Assembly (NCBI GenBank): GCA_024138025.1
Contig: JAMXBD010000573.1
Coordinates: 744,001 to 808,000, forward strand
Direction of reading: 5' to 3'
Source: Combretum micranthum
Lineage: Eukaryota > Streptophyta > Magnoliopsida > Myrtales > Combretaceae
Length of the DNA: 64,000 bases
In this document: positions 10,814 to 23,654 of the stretch, one piece after another
Numbering within the stretch: position 1 is the first letter of the stretch
How the letters are laid out: each line of letters begins with the position of its first letter
Position numbers and translations under genes: made by a program
The notes under the pieces: generated by a model
Databases searched by the model: none
Told to the model about the DNA's origin: nothing
The model's input: only the letters and a program-made list of their open reading frames with translations

Positions 10814-11800
10814 GGTTCTTAACGTTGATGTAGCATGTTAAAGACCCTGTAGAGTTTCTTACAGATGCAGATGCTCTTATGGATGGATTGTTATAACATG
10901 CACATATAGATGTTGATGGTTGTCAAAACCACGATTTTAATGTTCACTTAAATATATAGAATTGCTAGAATCATATCAAATCTTGCAAAATCAGTAAAAT
11001 CATAAATATATAGAATCGTACGCCTAAATTCATAATTATACTTAAAATCTATAACAAAAAATTTTACACATATTTTAATTAAGAAAAACATATAAAATCA
11101 TAAACTCGTAGAATTGAATATTTGACTCACAATTTTGATAACTATAGATGTGGGTGTGCAATGCTTCTGATGCTCCCTTTGTAGGGTGGGAAAAAAAACT
11201 GATGACATAGAAAAACCAATATGAAAAATATGATTAACTAGTCCATTGATTTCAATTTAGGATCACGGTTTTTAATTTTTTTGGTTCCAATTTATAGCCA
11301 TGAGAAACTGACAGTTAACAGTTTAAAAACCAATAACTCAAACATTTATGTTATAATTATTATGTTATTGTTGTGTTGTAATTTGAAAAAAAATGAGAAG
11401 ACTAAGTGTCAATCTAGCTATATGAAAAAGGTAATTGTAGAATAAGTCGTCCGTCCAACTCTACTGGTAGACCATCATGTCGCTTCAGCTTAGCCTATTA
11501 CCGATAACAATGTAATGTGATGTGCTCTTATATTTAAAATATAAGTTTTATGAACAATATAATCAAATATATGATAAGTAAACAAGTTAACAAAATATAT
11601 TACTTAGCCTTTCCATGCTCACCTCGATATGTGAACAGATGGTCCTGTAAGTAAGGAGTCATCTAATGGTCCTGAAACCATCTAAAAAGAAATGTATTAC
11701 ACAATGTTAGTGAAGTAACGAGGCACTAAAAAATACAAACAACAAATATCGTAATGAAGCATTGGTATAATAAGACAAGTCATACAAGCATGTTTATACT
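10814..11800. other. Intergenic stretch with target duplication at its left edge
   Basis: 10814-10818 is the right GGTTC duplication of the Ty3 element. Beyond it there is AT-rich DNA with short repeated words (ATATATAGAATCGTA, AAATCATAAA) at 10950-11130 and no gene. Confidence 0.5.
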
Positions 11801-13455
11801 ACTACGACTCTACTGGTTTCTAGTTGCCCTCTTAACCTTTGTCCTAATTGGACAATTTTTGATATTGTACCCTTACTAGCCGCATGACTCACATGAGTAA
11901 CCTCATGGGCCCTCTCTAATATCCATCTCATTCTAGAATCGTTTCTCCTTCATCTTGCCCCTTTTCTGTACATGACGAGGAAAAGGATGCCACATTAAAC
12001 TGTCAAGATAAGTATGGTTTGCCTTAGCTGCTACTGGTATGAATGAGCACCCATGAACCATTAGCTTATTTTCCCACCTGTACCAGTGTCCTACATGTGC
12101 AACATAATTTATATAGTCTCCATCACTGCCATTGCATGTAAGCATAGGATTTTGTAAGTTGACCACTTCTTGTATGTAAATCTACTTAACCTCAACTCTA
12201 CTTTTTGTATATGATCTCCTTTTAACCATACATTATTGGCCGTGATGTAGTTAGAACTTCAAATACCCATTTAGATAGTCAAAACATGTAACAAGATCGC
12301 ACTTGACACGTTATTTTACCTCTCAAACTTCTTTTGAGATCCTTTACTCTCACATTTAGAGAATTTTGAATCTCCATTATACTATATTGGGACACGCTGG
12401 TAGAGTCCAACTGGGAATGATCCTATCCGGTGATTTCATCCAAACATGCATGAGGCCCTTTATATTTAGCGATGTGAAACCATCCACCATGTTTCTTATA
12501 GCACGATTTGAGTGTTCATATTTAGTGATGTAAATAGAGACATCCCTTGTTGTAGGTATCAATGCATTTAATTGCTTATGATCTTGGGTTTGAGTTCACT
12601 ACCTTAAAGTTGTAATGATTTGAGATATGCCACGTCTTAACTGCTCGTTTAAGATTATCTCTAGCCTCAACTGTATTCTAACCTTGAATTTATCACTAAA
12701 GCTTTAATTTTCAGCACTCATTTCTTTTTCATCATCGAATGCAACATAGCCACTACTTACGTTTGTTGTGAAAAATGGCACTGGCTCTAAGCTCCCTATT
12801 GCATCAACATTTGTTGGAGCCACAAAATGATGCAATTCATTACTCTTGTGTAATCTATGGGTATTAGTGATGCGCCGAGGCAAACCCAACACCCATTCAT
12901 TTTCATCTCCATCGCAATCATTACTAGATTCACTACTTGATGAGTCTTTCATCACATCAATATCAATCCCACTACCCCAGTGTAGTGCACTTATTTCAAA
13001 GTTACTCATTCGGACCTGGCTACTAGCTTTTGTCTAGGTGGGATTGGGGATCTCATTTGCCAACCCTTGGTTCTAACATTTGCATGACAATCAATATATG
13101 TAGTGTTGACAGTCTTGGATACATATGGTAACTCCATTTCAAATATCTAAACATATACCGCCACTAAACCTTATATGTATACTGGCATGTCCGGAGTAGC
13201 ATCATCATCTATCATTGGAATCACATCATAATGCAATGTCTTATTTCCAATGGTGACCTTATGGTATAACTCAACTCGATGTATAGTCCTATTTATCTTA
13301 AGTTGACTACATAATGTAGCTAGGATTTGCTTATAAGTAAAGTTGTTAGACAGACTAATCATAGCAACTGGCCATTTATCATAACCAAAACCATCATTCC
13401 CCCTAATAATATTGTCATTAGCATATAGCAAAAACTTAGCCTTGTTCATTCTCAC
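11800..13455 (-). pseudogene. Core-deleted Mutator-like (MULE) transposase
   Basis: Three MULE regions survive in order on the minus strand. (1) The N-terminal module (13455-13171) has a small conserved patch, LCSQLKINRTIHRVELYHKV, followed by the acidic DDDATPDMPV. An acidic spacer lies at 13009-12704. (2) The DNA-binding domain runs from about 12710 to 12340: SFSDKFKVRIQL, then CYKKHGGWFHIAKYKGPHAC and DHSQLDSTSVSQYSIMEIQN, with stops between. (3) The C-terminus (about 12170-11800) has a SWIM-like CLHAMAV, then RFxNEMDIREG and a knuckle YSCESCGxxGYNIKNCP. The DDE catalytic core that should lie between parts 2 and 3, normally several hundred residues, is missing. Many stops; non-functional. 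Confidence 0.75.
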
Positions 13456-14347
13456 CTTTACTATGCCATCTCTATAAAAATAAGATCAAATGCATGCCAT
13501 GTGACCATGTTTTGTTATAGTTCAATCAAATTTTTACACTATTTAAAGTGAATATCAAAATTTACATGTGGAGAATAACTTGAGCATCAAACATTTTTTA
13601 AACTTGTTATCAATTATTTAGAAGATACAAATGGAATCAATTTTTTTACTTCATCATCAACAATGTGAGCATAAGAAATACAATATCATAAAATTTAACC
13701 AAATATTTATTTATTTTTACAATGCGTATGAACGAAATTAGGTCTGAATGATATAACAACTATGCCAATTACACAATATTCACCATTATCATATACTGTT
13801 GCTTCACAAATTGAAATCAACATCTATTGTAGGCATACACATCACCATATATCAACGTTGCAACATCAAGAATTGCAAAAAATCTAATCGATAAGATCAA
13901 GCGACTTACGATGTTCACAAGGTGCACTTTATTCTAATTTGAGTGTTAATTGGTTCCAATTACCATAAATCAATGCTTAGGTGATACGATAAGATCAAAA
14001 TTCACTAAGATATCGTGCTAATTTGGTCGAAAAATCAATATAGGTTCAATTAGAAGTTAAGGTTAGGGTTTAGGAACGATGTTCCTTTATAGAGGATTGG
14101 GTTTTTTTTTTTATTTTTTAAGGACTAAATGGGAAGAAGAAGAAGAAGAAAGCAGTCGTTGAGTTTTAGGTACACTAACCTTATTTCTTGAAGAGACGAG
14201 ATCAACTTGCCTAAAACTTGAATTATTTTCATATCGGTTGCATTTTTGTAATTTTTTATAAAATTATGAATATTAATTTCCTTTTTCCCTTTAGGCAACA
14301 TCCTCGTTGCCACACAGTTCCTTTGCATATAATAAGAACAAGTATGA
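13456..14347. other. Intergenic, probable MULE flank
   Basis: No gene. I could not identify terminal inverted repeats for the MULE by eye. The minus frame at 14125-14328 is a chance reading of a GAAGAAGAA run and AT-rich DNA. Confidence 0.45.
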
Positions 14348-14705
14348 GTTCATTCGCTTGAGAAGAATAGTCATCAATTTCTTTTTGATTTTATAATGAA
14401 TTGTTATTGTGTAAAATAATGAATAACAATTCATCTGTTCAGACACATGAATTGTCATTTAATGGTTTGTTTTCAATTTTTATCATAAATACCTATCTCT
14501 TAAATATATTAAGTGCGCCGATATTATCTCTCTATAATAAAGATAAGTTGTATTATAGAAATTTTAATTTCTTTTTTTAATATCAGGTCACCATTGTAAT
14601 AATCACTACTCTCTCTATTACAAAACTATTGAATTGGAATTCAATTCCCCATTATTCTATCGAATTGAAATTTAATTCCCCATTATTCCATATGATGAAG
14701 TGAAC
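14348..14705 (+). mobile_element. MITE, family 1, copy A
   Basis: It starts GTTCATTCGCTTG and ends GAAGTGAAC, an imperfect terminal inverted repeat. It shares internal blocks with copies B and C: AATGAATAACAATTCAT, TCTCT..TAATAAAGATAA, CATTGTAATAAT and GAATTCAATTC. Non-coding, about 0.36 kb. The GTTCACTT-type end suggests a hAT-like parent, which is inference. A short inner duplication (AATTCCCCATTATTC twice) lies at 14642-14690. Confidence 0.65.
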
Positions 14706-14800
14706 AAGTCTTGTGTACTAGAGCCCTGTCGCTTACCAACGTGAAATATTTATCAAATAACCCACACTTTGATCATATTTAGCTCAATATTGTATGGCCA

Positions 14801-15105
14801 GTTTACTTCGTTGAAAGGAATTCTAATTCAAAAGGAATGTACCAAAGTTGTAATGGCTATTACAGTGTTCGCTTGGTGTAAAAAGTAAAAAAAGTAATTA
14901 TTAGAGTAAAAAGGTAAAATATTTATAATTCTCCGTGTATTTATTACAGAGAAAGATGACAATTCATGAAGTGAAGATATGAATTACTATTTATCATTTT
15001 ATAATAGCAATTTATTATAAATTATCATTCATTACAAGTGAGTATCATAATATCAGTTTTATGTCGAATGAGGAAGAAATAAATAGCCATTCATGTCAAG
15101 TGAAC
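14801..15105 (-). mobile_element. MITE, family 1, copy B (inverted)
   Basis: Read on the minus strand it parallels copies A and C. Its plus-strand end AAATAGCCATTCATGTCAAG is the reverse complement of copy C's start, and its plus-strand start matches copy C's end. About 0.3 kb, non-coding. Confidence 0.65.
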
Positions 15106-15178
15106 CGATTGGTACTTTGGTAGTATTTGAGGGCATGAAAATTACGATTTCATATGCACAAGCCAAGCCAAGTAACAG

Positions 15179-15427
15179 GCAAGCTTTATACTCTTGTGGT
15201 ACATTTCTTTGTCAAATTATTATTACCCATATTGATTAATCTATCACCCAGCATTCTATGATGTTTAAGAATTTGAATAAGAAGATTCACAATGAATCAT
15301 ATTTTTTAAGTTTATACATAAATAATCATAATTAGATTTTTGTGAACTTTATTTTTAGAAGCAAATATCATGGGATCACTTTAATTGAATTTGATGGTGT
15401 TGACATAAAATTTAAACTAAAATGGAA
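15179..15427 (+). repeat. Direct repeat, unit 1
   Basis: It shares GCAAGCTTTATACTCTT, TCTATCACCCA and GGTGTTGACATAAAATTTAA with 15522-15748, in the same order. The two 0.23-0.25 kb units lie about 95 bp apart and are clearly diverged. Probably an unknown non-coding mobile repeat or an old local duplication. Confidence 0.6.
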
Positions 15428-15521
15428 GTGATCCTTAACAACCTCAAACTTAAAGACAATTAAAATTGTGTAAATAATTTTATTGAACCATGAATAGTAC
15501 TGAATTGAAATAACTACGCAA

Positions 15522-15748
15522 GCAAGCTATATACTCTTATGGTATATTTCTTTATCAATTATCTACCACTCAACGTTCTATCATATCTAGGAACTTGAAT
15601 TTTGAGTTTGATAACAAATCACATGCGTCGAACTTATATTTATCAAAATTAAATTATGAACTTTACTTTGAGGGGTGAATTTTGTGCCTTATGCGATGAT
15701 TTTAATTAAATTTTTTGGTGTTGACATAAAATTTAACTAAAATGGAAA
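15522..15748 (+). repeat. Direct repeat, unit 2
   Basis: Second unit of the pair beginning at 15179. It ends GGTGTTGACATAAAATTTAA followed by CTAAAATGGAA, as unit 1 does. The region between the units has no gene. Confidence 0.6.
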
Positions 15749-15881
15749 CCGTTGTCAGTAACCTTCCCATGGTTTAGAGACCTAGGTATTGCACATGAAA
15801 TCATTGTCCTGATTTAAGGATAATGGTATCAAGGTTATTGGTAATTAAATCTAGAACAACACCATGTTGAACTAATGATCC

Positions 15882-16209
15882 GTTCACTTGATATGAATCA
15901 CTATTCATTTCCTCCTCATTCTATGTAAATTACTATTGCGATCTTCACTTGAGGAGAATAATAATTCATAAAGTAAAATGATGAATAACAATTCATGTAG
16001 TTTATTTTCGAACTTTGTTATTAATACCCTTGTCTTGAAAATATCACATATACAATTAACAACTCTCTGTAATAAAGGTAAAGAATTTTACTTTTTATTC
16101 TAATAATCATTTGTTTTATTTTTTACTCCAAGTGAACATTGTAATATTCTATTATATTCTTGTTGAATTAGAATTCAATTCTTTCCTTATTCATTATGAC
16201 AAAGTGAAC
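15882..16209 (+). mobile_element. MITE, family 1, copy C
   Basis: It begins GTTCACTTGATATGAAT and ends CAAAGTGAAC. Its interior matches copies A and B (GATGAATAACAATTCATGT, TAATAAAGGTAAAG, AACATTGTAATATTC, GAATTCAATTC). It is the best-preserved copy for defining the termini. Confidence 0.7.
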
Positions 16210-18180
16210 GAGCCATAAAATTCTAGTGTTTATAAACTGGTCTTGTTCATAATTCAATTCTGAATAAAGTTTGGTTCAATGTACGGTTATGTATAGTATA
16301 TATATGTGTGTATTTCTAATTTACACACTGTGCGTGTGAGTGTGGCATTCGGCCCGGCCCAACAAAACAGATAACAGATCGCCATATCTTATTGGCTTAA
16401 CCTTGGCAAAAATCATGCTTTCATGAAAGTCTCCTAATTGGAATTAATTATCCATATGACATAACAAGTATTTCACTATTATATTTCAATTACCCTGTCA
16501 CAATATTTTTTTTCTTGTCATCGTCGTTGTCAATTACGTAATCGGTATTATCTACTATGATATTTAGATGTGGAATAATGCTATCAAAATCTTTCATTTT
16601 CAACTTGGGAACACCACAAATTCTTCCCATCGAAATTAAAAAAATATATCATAAAGTCAGATGTCATAAAGATCTGGATGAGAAATTATGATGGTTTTGT
16701 TTTAATCCACCACCATGATCAACCGTATACAAAATGAGATGAAAACCCTTTTTTAGGTTTAAAATTTGCAAATTAAATCGTATAACTAGATTCGTTTTTT
16801 CTCCCTTAAATTTTCGGATTAATTTATCCAATTCCCAGGCTGAATTGAATCATACTGCATCTGCCCCTATTGGCAGTAGCTTGGTACCAACACCACAAGT
16901 ATAAATAATGTAACAAACTAAAATAAAATGGAAAATCAAACTATTCAATAGGTATATTATTATTTCATGTAAATATGCAACACATGTGAAAAAAAAAAAA
17001 TCCTTCACTTTAAATTAATATAAAACAATTTGATTCTTAGATCGATTTGATTCTTTGCATACCATCTATCATTTAGATCTTTTTTTTTTATTATTCAAAC
17101 TACAAATCAAAATATTCTTTAAAAATGGCATTTATAGTATGATTCAATTTGATTCTTAGTTTGGTATTATAAACATTCCTCTTATCATCCATTGATAATT
17201 TAGTGCTCTTTAATAGTTGATGAAACAGTAGGAGACCACCATTCCAATAAAATCAATACTATTGTCCAACAATAAGTTAATACCATTTCACCATTAAACC
17301 GTCAATTGGGGTGAGTAGAGTAGATGAGGGATGAAATCTTGTCCAAACCTGGCTTTTTTTTTAACTTTAAATTTTTTGTAATATATGCAGTTTCATATAA
17401 TATATAAAATTATCTTATTTGTATATGTTCATTATAAAAATCTAAATAAAAAAATTTAAAAAGTGATTTCGTAATATCACTATTATACAATACATATATA
17501 TGATTTATTTATGTATAAGTATGGTGGTTGAAATATCTTTTTCATAAAAGAAGAAGAGTAATATCATCTGTAGGAGAATAAGAGGAGAACACGAAATAAG
17601 TTGTTAAGCAATCACCAAATTCATTTTATTAATAAAACTCCCGAATTATTGAACATCACGTTGACCTGGGTTTCCCTTCCCTCCCTTCTCCCTTTTAGTT
17701 TTTTGTCAAAAAAAAAAAAAAGCTTCCTAACTCACATTTTATAGGCAATTTTATAAAAAAACAAGAATTAAAGAGTAAAGTTAGTGAACATATATATATA
17801 AGAGAAAAAGCCACTTTCTGTACTTAAACTTTAAAAATACCAATGTCATACCCAAACACTTTTTGTGTCCTTTTTTACTACCTAGGTTAACACCGTTAAT
17901 GAAATAATCTAATGTGTATATTTCAACCATAACGCTATGACACTAGTCCATTTAAAAAAAAATGTTTATTTAAACATTGTCCTAGCTATGGCTTAACAAT
18001 GATAACATAGGAAGGAAAAGAACTACTGATATGCCCTGAGGGTACCCTAGTAGTAGCAAACAAGCCATACTTGAATACTATCACTAGATTACCTTCGAAG
18101 AGTGACATATTTCTCAAACAACAGGATCTTTTAATCACTTTGATAAGAAAAGATAAATACAAGTAAGACATAAATTAGCA
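16210..18180. other. Intergenic stretch, no gene
   Basis: AT-rich DNA with homopolymer runs (16989-17000, 17708-17721) and no frame with family resemblance. The 61-codon minus frame at 17986-18171 looks like part of the next LTR-like repeat. Confidence 0.45.
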
Positions 18181-19753
18181 AATAACTGTCATCACAAGTA
18201 ACAAGTATTATAAAGGTATTACAAACCCCATAATTTTCATGGAATTCTTCAAATATATAACAGATAATCCATAAACTAACTAATCTATACTAGAAATAAT
18301 AGAAAACAACATATCCCGATTTGACCCATGAGCTTCTAGCTCCTAAGCTCTTACCGAAGCCATACTCTTGGATGTAACTAGCCATGGTCGTAGAGTAAAC
18401 CTGGAATGCCTTTAGGAGTGTGAGCGAAATACGAGCTTAGTGAACAACCAGACATATTACACATCAAACAAGTTTATTAACAAATCATATGTAATGCAAT
18501 CACTCAAGCATATGTTCAAATACAAGTTTGGATGATCTAGAATCTAAACAGGAAAAAAATTTACGCCCTCTTTTTAGGGTTAAAGAACAATTACTTTATG
18601 ACCCACTTGCCCAGGAGATACTAAGTTTACAGGAAAATCAACGATTTCTTGTATTAGGGTTATCACTTTTAGCTTAATGAAGTTTTAACTGACCATTTCT
18701 TGTATCAGTTCTTAGAAACTCCCTAAGTGTTAATTATTTCAAAGCGATACTACGGGCGGCGTTCTTCATTGCCACTTAGTTCCCGTAGAATCGATAGAAC
18801 AAAAAACAACCTTAGAATAACTAACACTTTAGAAAAACCAAGTATTAACAGAGAACCGAAATATTAATCGTAGCAGGCTATCACCCTTTCTGTATATGCA
18901 ATAATGCGGTTCGTGTATGCATGATTGTTTTAATCACAAGCCAATAATCCTTAATCAGACTCAGGATGCCAAATCATTACATACACAACTTATAACATGC
19001 TTATCACAGTCATCAAACAATTATTATTATCACATTCGTTATTATAGATTGACAATCATACAATCAGATCACAACTCATTTCAATTATAACATCATAATA
19101 ATCATATTATTATCTTTGCATTACATATTCACCTAATTAAAAGCATAAACAGTATAATATGATTGGGTTACTCACCTGCTCATATTGGTTAGTCGTAATA
19201 ATCAGCCGGAAAGTCCTCTATAGTATTAAAGTCATCTAGATGAATAAAATATTCATCAATAAGGCATGAATTATATAACTAAACTCCCATGAGTGTCTAA
19301 GTGTCCTATATTGGTATTTGGTTTTGTTTCCATTACTATATTAGTTCTTAAATGGTCTTATGATAATCAATTATTATTTAATATTTATTTTCATCTTACT
19401 TGTCTTGATCTTGTTTGATATTTATATGCATTTATCTGGTATTCGAAAAATTGATATTTAATAAGCTTATATTTTTATAGTTATTATTACTACTTTTATA
19501 TTATTCTTTATCTGACCCATTATAGTAACTTATATTTGTTTACTATTGTTTAGTGTCATCATGTTTCTTTTAATTTATTTCATATAATTATTTTATCTTT
19601 TTTAGAAGTCACATTATTAATAAATTTAGCTTATTTAGATTTACATTCTTATATATTTATCTATATAAAACAAGTATTTAACAATTATAGTTGCTAACAA
19701 CACTAATATTTTCCTATAGCTCTTAGGGTTTGATAATTTTCAAATATTAAACC

Positions 19754-19787
<34 letters not shown>
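19754..19787. repeat. (ATT)n microsatellite
   Basis: About eleven uninterrupted ATT units. Confidence 0.9.
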
Positions 19788-19904
19788 TTGTACTTATCTA
19801 TTTACTTAGTAAGATCTGTTTTGGTATATATATATAATATGTTTATTAATATTTATTTATATATATTTTATGTTCGTGTAAAACAAACTTCATGCAGGGG
19901 AATT

Positions 19905-20195
19905 AAGCTTGTACGCCGGTTCCAACACTGCCGGCGTTGATACCCAGATGCCGACGTTCTTAGGTTTTACATGTTATTTTGTATCAGGGTACGCTGGCTT
20001 GTAGGCCGCCAGCTTTACCACATACGCTGGCTTCTACGCTGTCGGCATATAATTCAAACTTGTTGGCATTTGTTCAAATTATGTAAAAATAAATTTTACA
20101 TAGCTTCTGTTCCAGTGTAAGCCGTCTCAATACCGCCGGCCTCCCATGTACGCTGCCGGTGTTGAGCGTATACACTGCTGGCGTAGGGGCAATGT
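19905..20195. repeat. GC-rich word block, copy 1
   Basis: In otherwise AT-rich DNA, about ten variants of a 10-15 base word recur: TACGCCGGTTCC, CACTGCCGGCGTTG, TACGCTGGCTTG, TACGCTGCCGGTGTTG, CACTGCTGGCGTAG. Words alternate in orientation and are spaced irregularly by AT-rich bases. The same words occur at 45796-46050. Confidence 0.7.
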
Positions 20196-20940
20196 TGATA
20201 CTGTTCATCATCTTCTCCAATTTTCCTTCATTTATTTCTTATTTTTCTCAATTCATATGTGTATTAGATCCACTTATAAGCATTCCTAGAGTGTTCCTAC
20301 ATGTTATACATACATATATATCATCATATAACATCCTAACATGCCCATAATCATTATTTTTAATTTGAATGGTGTAGCTAGGGTTTCTAAGAACTTACCT
20401 TGTTTGAAAGAATTTGTTGTTGTTAACCCTTCTCTTTGAGCTTGTTTTTTACCTCAAGATGATAGAAGTACATTTTAAGACCATGTTTAATCATTTTAAA
20501 CTACTTAAAACGAATTAACTTACCTTATTTGTCTTCCTCCTAAGCTTGTTAATGGTTGTGTTTATGGAGCTTGCTTGTGGTGCTTTTGGTGTATATTTTA
20601 GTGATGATTTGTGGATGAATTTGGGTTTTGTTGTTGTTGCTATTTGTATAGATCAATGGCTTTGTTTGTTTCTTCATTAAGGTGTTATTTATAGAGGTAA
20701 TGAAGGGGCTTCAATTTCCATCTAGAGGAAGAAAGCTCCATCAAAAAACCAAGTTACATTATGCATTTAATAGGCTTGGCTGATTTGGGAGTTTCTAATT
20801 AGTTTGCTTATTATTTTCCTTGACTTTGTGGCTCAATTTGACCATCTTTTTATAGGTTTTTGGCTAGGAAAATTAGAGAAGACCTCAGCCACATATTGAG
20901 CACAATCCGCACCGAATTGTGCAAATATTAATATAATAAT

Positions 20941-23654
20941 ACTTAATTTAATTGATTAAATTAGTTTTATGATAGTTTATTAAGTTAAACGGGTATAAAT
21001 GACAATTATTTAAGAGTTTTGTCTTCAAAAATTTATATAGAGTTCTATGAATTTTCTAGATCGTTATTGAATTCAACTTTAGGTTTAAAGTTTATGCGAT
21101 AAATTATTTTTAGGGTTTTATCTCACTCGATTAGGGTTTTCTTAACTTAATAGGTCAATTTTTGCTTTAGGCTCTAATTAAGAATTTACTAACTAGAACA
21201 ATAGTGTGATCCGAAAATTTATTTGGAGTCTATAATAAGAGTTATACGCCTGTTTATGTTTTTATTGTGTATTTATAATCTTAACGGTTCATCCATAAAT
21301 TATCGTTTTTTAAATATGAGCTTAGATGGTTATTCACTCTTTATCGTATTTAAAATCTTAACTAAATTATTCTTATATCTTGGGTTTTTGATACCTACTA
21401 TGAAATTTTATTAGTAATCTTAAATACTATTTATGAAACTTTTTTTTAAGGTTTAAAATTATATACAAGCTTATTACTACTTATGGTTTAATTCTAAAAT
21501 CTTTAGTTAAGTCTTACATTAACACTATTTTTTTTAATATTTCCATCTATTTATATTTATTTGAAAAATCTCGAGGTTTATAACTACTTTAACCATAACA
21601 AGATAGAGCAAACAAAGCATTTACCCTAAATCAATACCTTAAAACCCAATTCCTTAAATCAACACAATAAACCCTAGTGTGTGAAAGAGACCGATTTACC
21701 ATGTACGAGAGAGAAGGAGAGGACCATGTGCGTTTACATCACCGTGTTTGTGCAGTGAAACCCTAACTCTAACCTTAAGCTCCATTGAAAGTTGAAACAC
21801 TAAAAAACAAAGTATTAGTAAAAGTGAGGCCTATGTGATGAGTTGTCATTATCTCCATTGTCCTAGGCCATTACTAGTCAAAGAAAGATCAGTGCTTAGA
21901 AAATGACATCTAATGTGTCAAAACTAAGTGGAAGGTAACCTTTTTTCTTTTCTTTGTTTTTTTTAATCTCTTGTAAAGCTTTTTACTTTCCAACATATAT
22001 ATAAGTAGACCGAATGTGAATAGTACTTATGGTTACATTGTGTATGGTTGTTGTGTTTATGAGACAATAAGTTGTGGTATGTGTACCATCTCAAGCTTTA
22101 ATCTATGTTTAGTTTGCGTATGAAGTTGTGAGTGTTGTATCTATTTTACTAAGATGTTAATTCTACTTATGGATTTGTTATTGAACATGGGTTTGCCTTT
22201 TTTACTCTTCTAGTTGTGGTTCTATTACGATCTATCTTTATCAATCTGTGTGTATATCTCTCATAAGTGTATTTTATTGTTGTCCTCTTTTTTAGCTTGC
22301 AAAGAATTTTTGCCCCTAATCATGTTATTATCCACCTTGAATGGACTAAAAAGAAGTTGCATCTACTCATGGGGGTCGCATTTATTCTTATTCATTCATC
22401 ATCCCTATAGTATGCTCTTCTAAACATTGTATTTAGCTTATGATTCCAAGATTGCATTATTACGCATTGTACTTTATTACAAATGATATATGAGCATTTA
22501 AATTCTTGAACTCTTCTAACTTGGAAAAATGAGGCTTTAGACCTTTTGGGAAGTGATCTCATTTGTATCAATTTTGAACATCATCTGTCCCATTAGATCC
22601 CTTAAGTGCAATGTCTAGAATAAACAATCCATATGCAATAGATGTCTGTGCGTCTTAGTAGAAAACAGAATTACTATAATTTGTAATTCTCGGCCCACTA
22701 ATTTCCTTCTTGCATAAGTAGGGTGAACCTTCTTATACATATTGGAGGGGTGAACAAACATGTTGGGCCATTGAACCCGACAATATCAATAATTGTATGC
22801 CAAAGGCTTAATGAAATTAATTCATTCACTTCATGTAGTTAGTCTTATTGCATTCGCTATTATATATTTGGTGTGACAAGTGCATAATAGTGGTGGTTGG
22901 CATAACTAGTAGTGTCTGCATGTGGCGAGTAGTAGCCAAAATGATCTACAAAATGGTGAGTAGTAGCCGATATAACCTACGGGTTTTTTTATAGCAAGTA
23001 GTAGCAGGTAAGATCTATAAAATCTATTGTAAAAGTTTTGGCCGTAATTGACTAGTATACCTAACCTTAAATGAATGGTGCAAATTCATTCAACATATGG
23101 TTCCTAGAGAACCGTATATCTTGTTTGCTCATGTGTTTGATGTATACCATATGCTTGTTTAATTATAACTTATTTGATATTTTGACTCAAGTATGATAAC
23201 CCGGGAATATTCTCACTAAGCTAGTGAAGCTTACATCCCTATAAATTTTTGTTGTCGCAGGAACACGTGCTTCTATACAAGCGATCTCCCTTTATCCAAG
23301 TAAGAATTCTTTTTGGGGAGCTTTTGGGAGAAATCCAATCATGGACTCTAGATTGGATTTCCTTTAAAATCTTTGGTGATAGTATTTAATTTTATATAAG
23401 ACTTAGTTTTATTTTGATCCTCGGAATGCCTTTAAGACAATATAAAAGAACTATTTTTATACTTTGTGGGGAAATATTTATAAAGTTGCTTGCATGCTTT
23501 ATATTACTTGCTAAAACTACACATCCTACCCAGTCTTCTATTGTTGTGTTGTACGTTTTACATATGATATCGAGACTTTTGCGCGACTAGCGTAATCATT
23601 CCTAAGTCTTAATATTGTATGTGGCAAACTACCACGTTTAGAGTACCCTTTCAG
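20941..23654. other. Intergenic or LTR-like debris
   Basis: No gene. Around 22740-23300 the style (CCCGGGAATATTCTCACTAA..GAAGCTTACATCC..TGTCGCAGGAACACG) recalls the 3' part of a Ty3-type LTR, but no partner copy is in the window. Short hydrophobic frames at 21223-21414 and 22214-22423 are chance. Confidence 0.4.
22924..23030. repeat. Degenerate tandem repeat, about 3 units
   Basis: The core G(C/T)GAGTAGTAGCC or GCAAGTAGTAGCAG begins at 22925, 22956 and 22994, each followed by a TGATCTACAAAA or AGATCTATAAAA type tail. Unit length varies from 31 to 38 bp. Confidence 0.65.

Larger units (their letters stand above)
18181..20940 (-). repeat. LTR-like repeat with GC-rich word block
   Basis: Read on the minus strand there is a promoter-like TATAAATAA (20693-20685), a leader of about 0.25 kb with donor-like GAGGAAG..AAGGTAAG sites, the GC-word block (20195-19905), and a block GAGGACTTTCC..GATTATTACGAC near 19200. 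The last resembles GAGGACTTCC..ATATGAC at 46998 in the second copy. This order resembles the long LTRs of some Ty3/gypsy groups. I could not fix the ends or a target duplication, so the outer limits are approximate. No coding region is attached to it. Confidence 0.4.
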
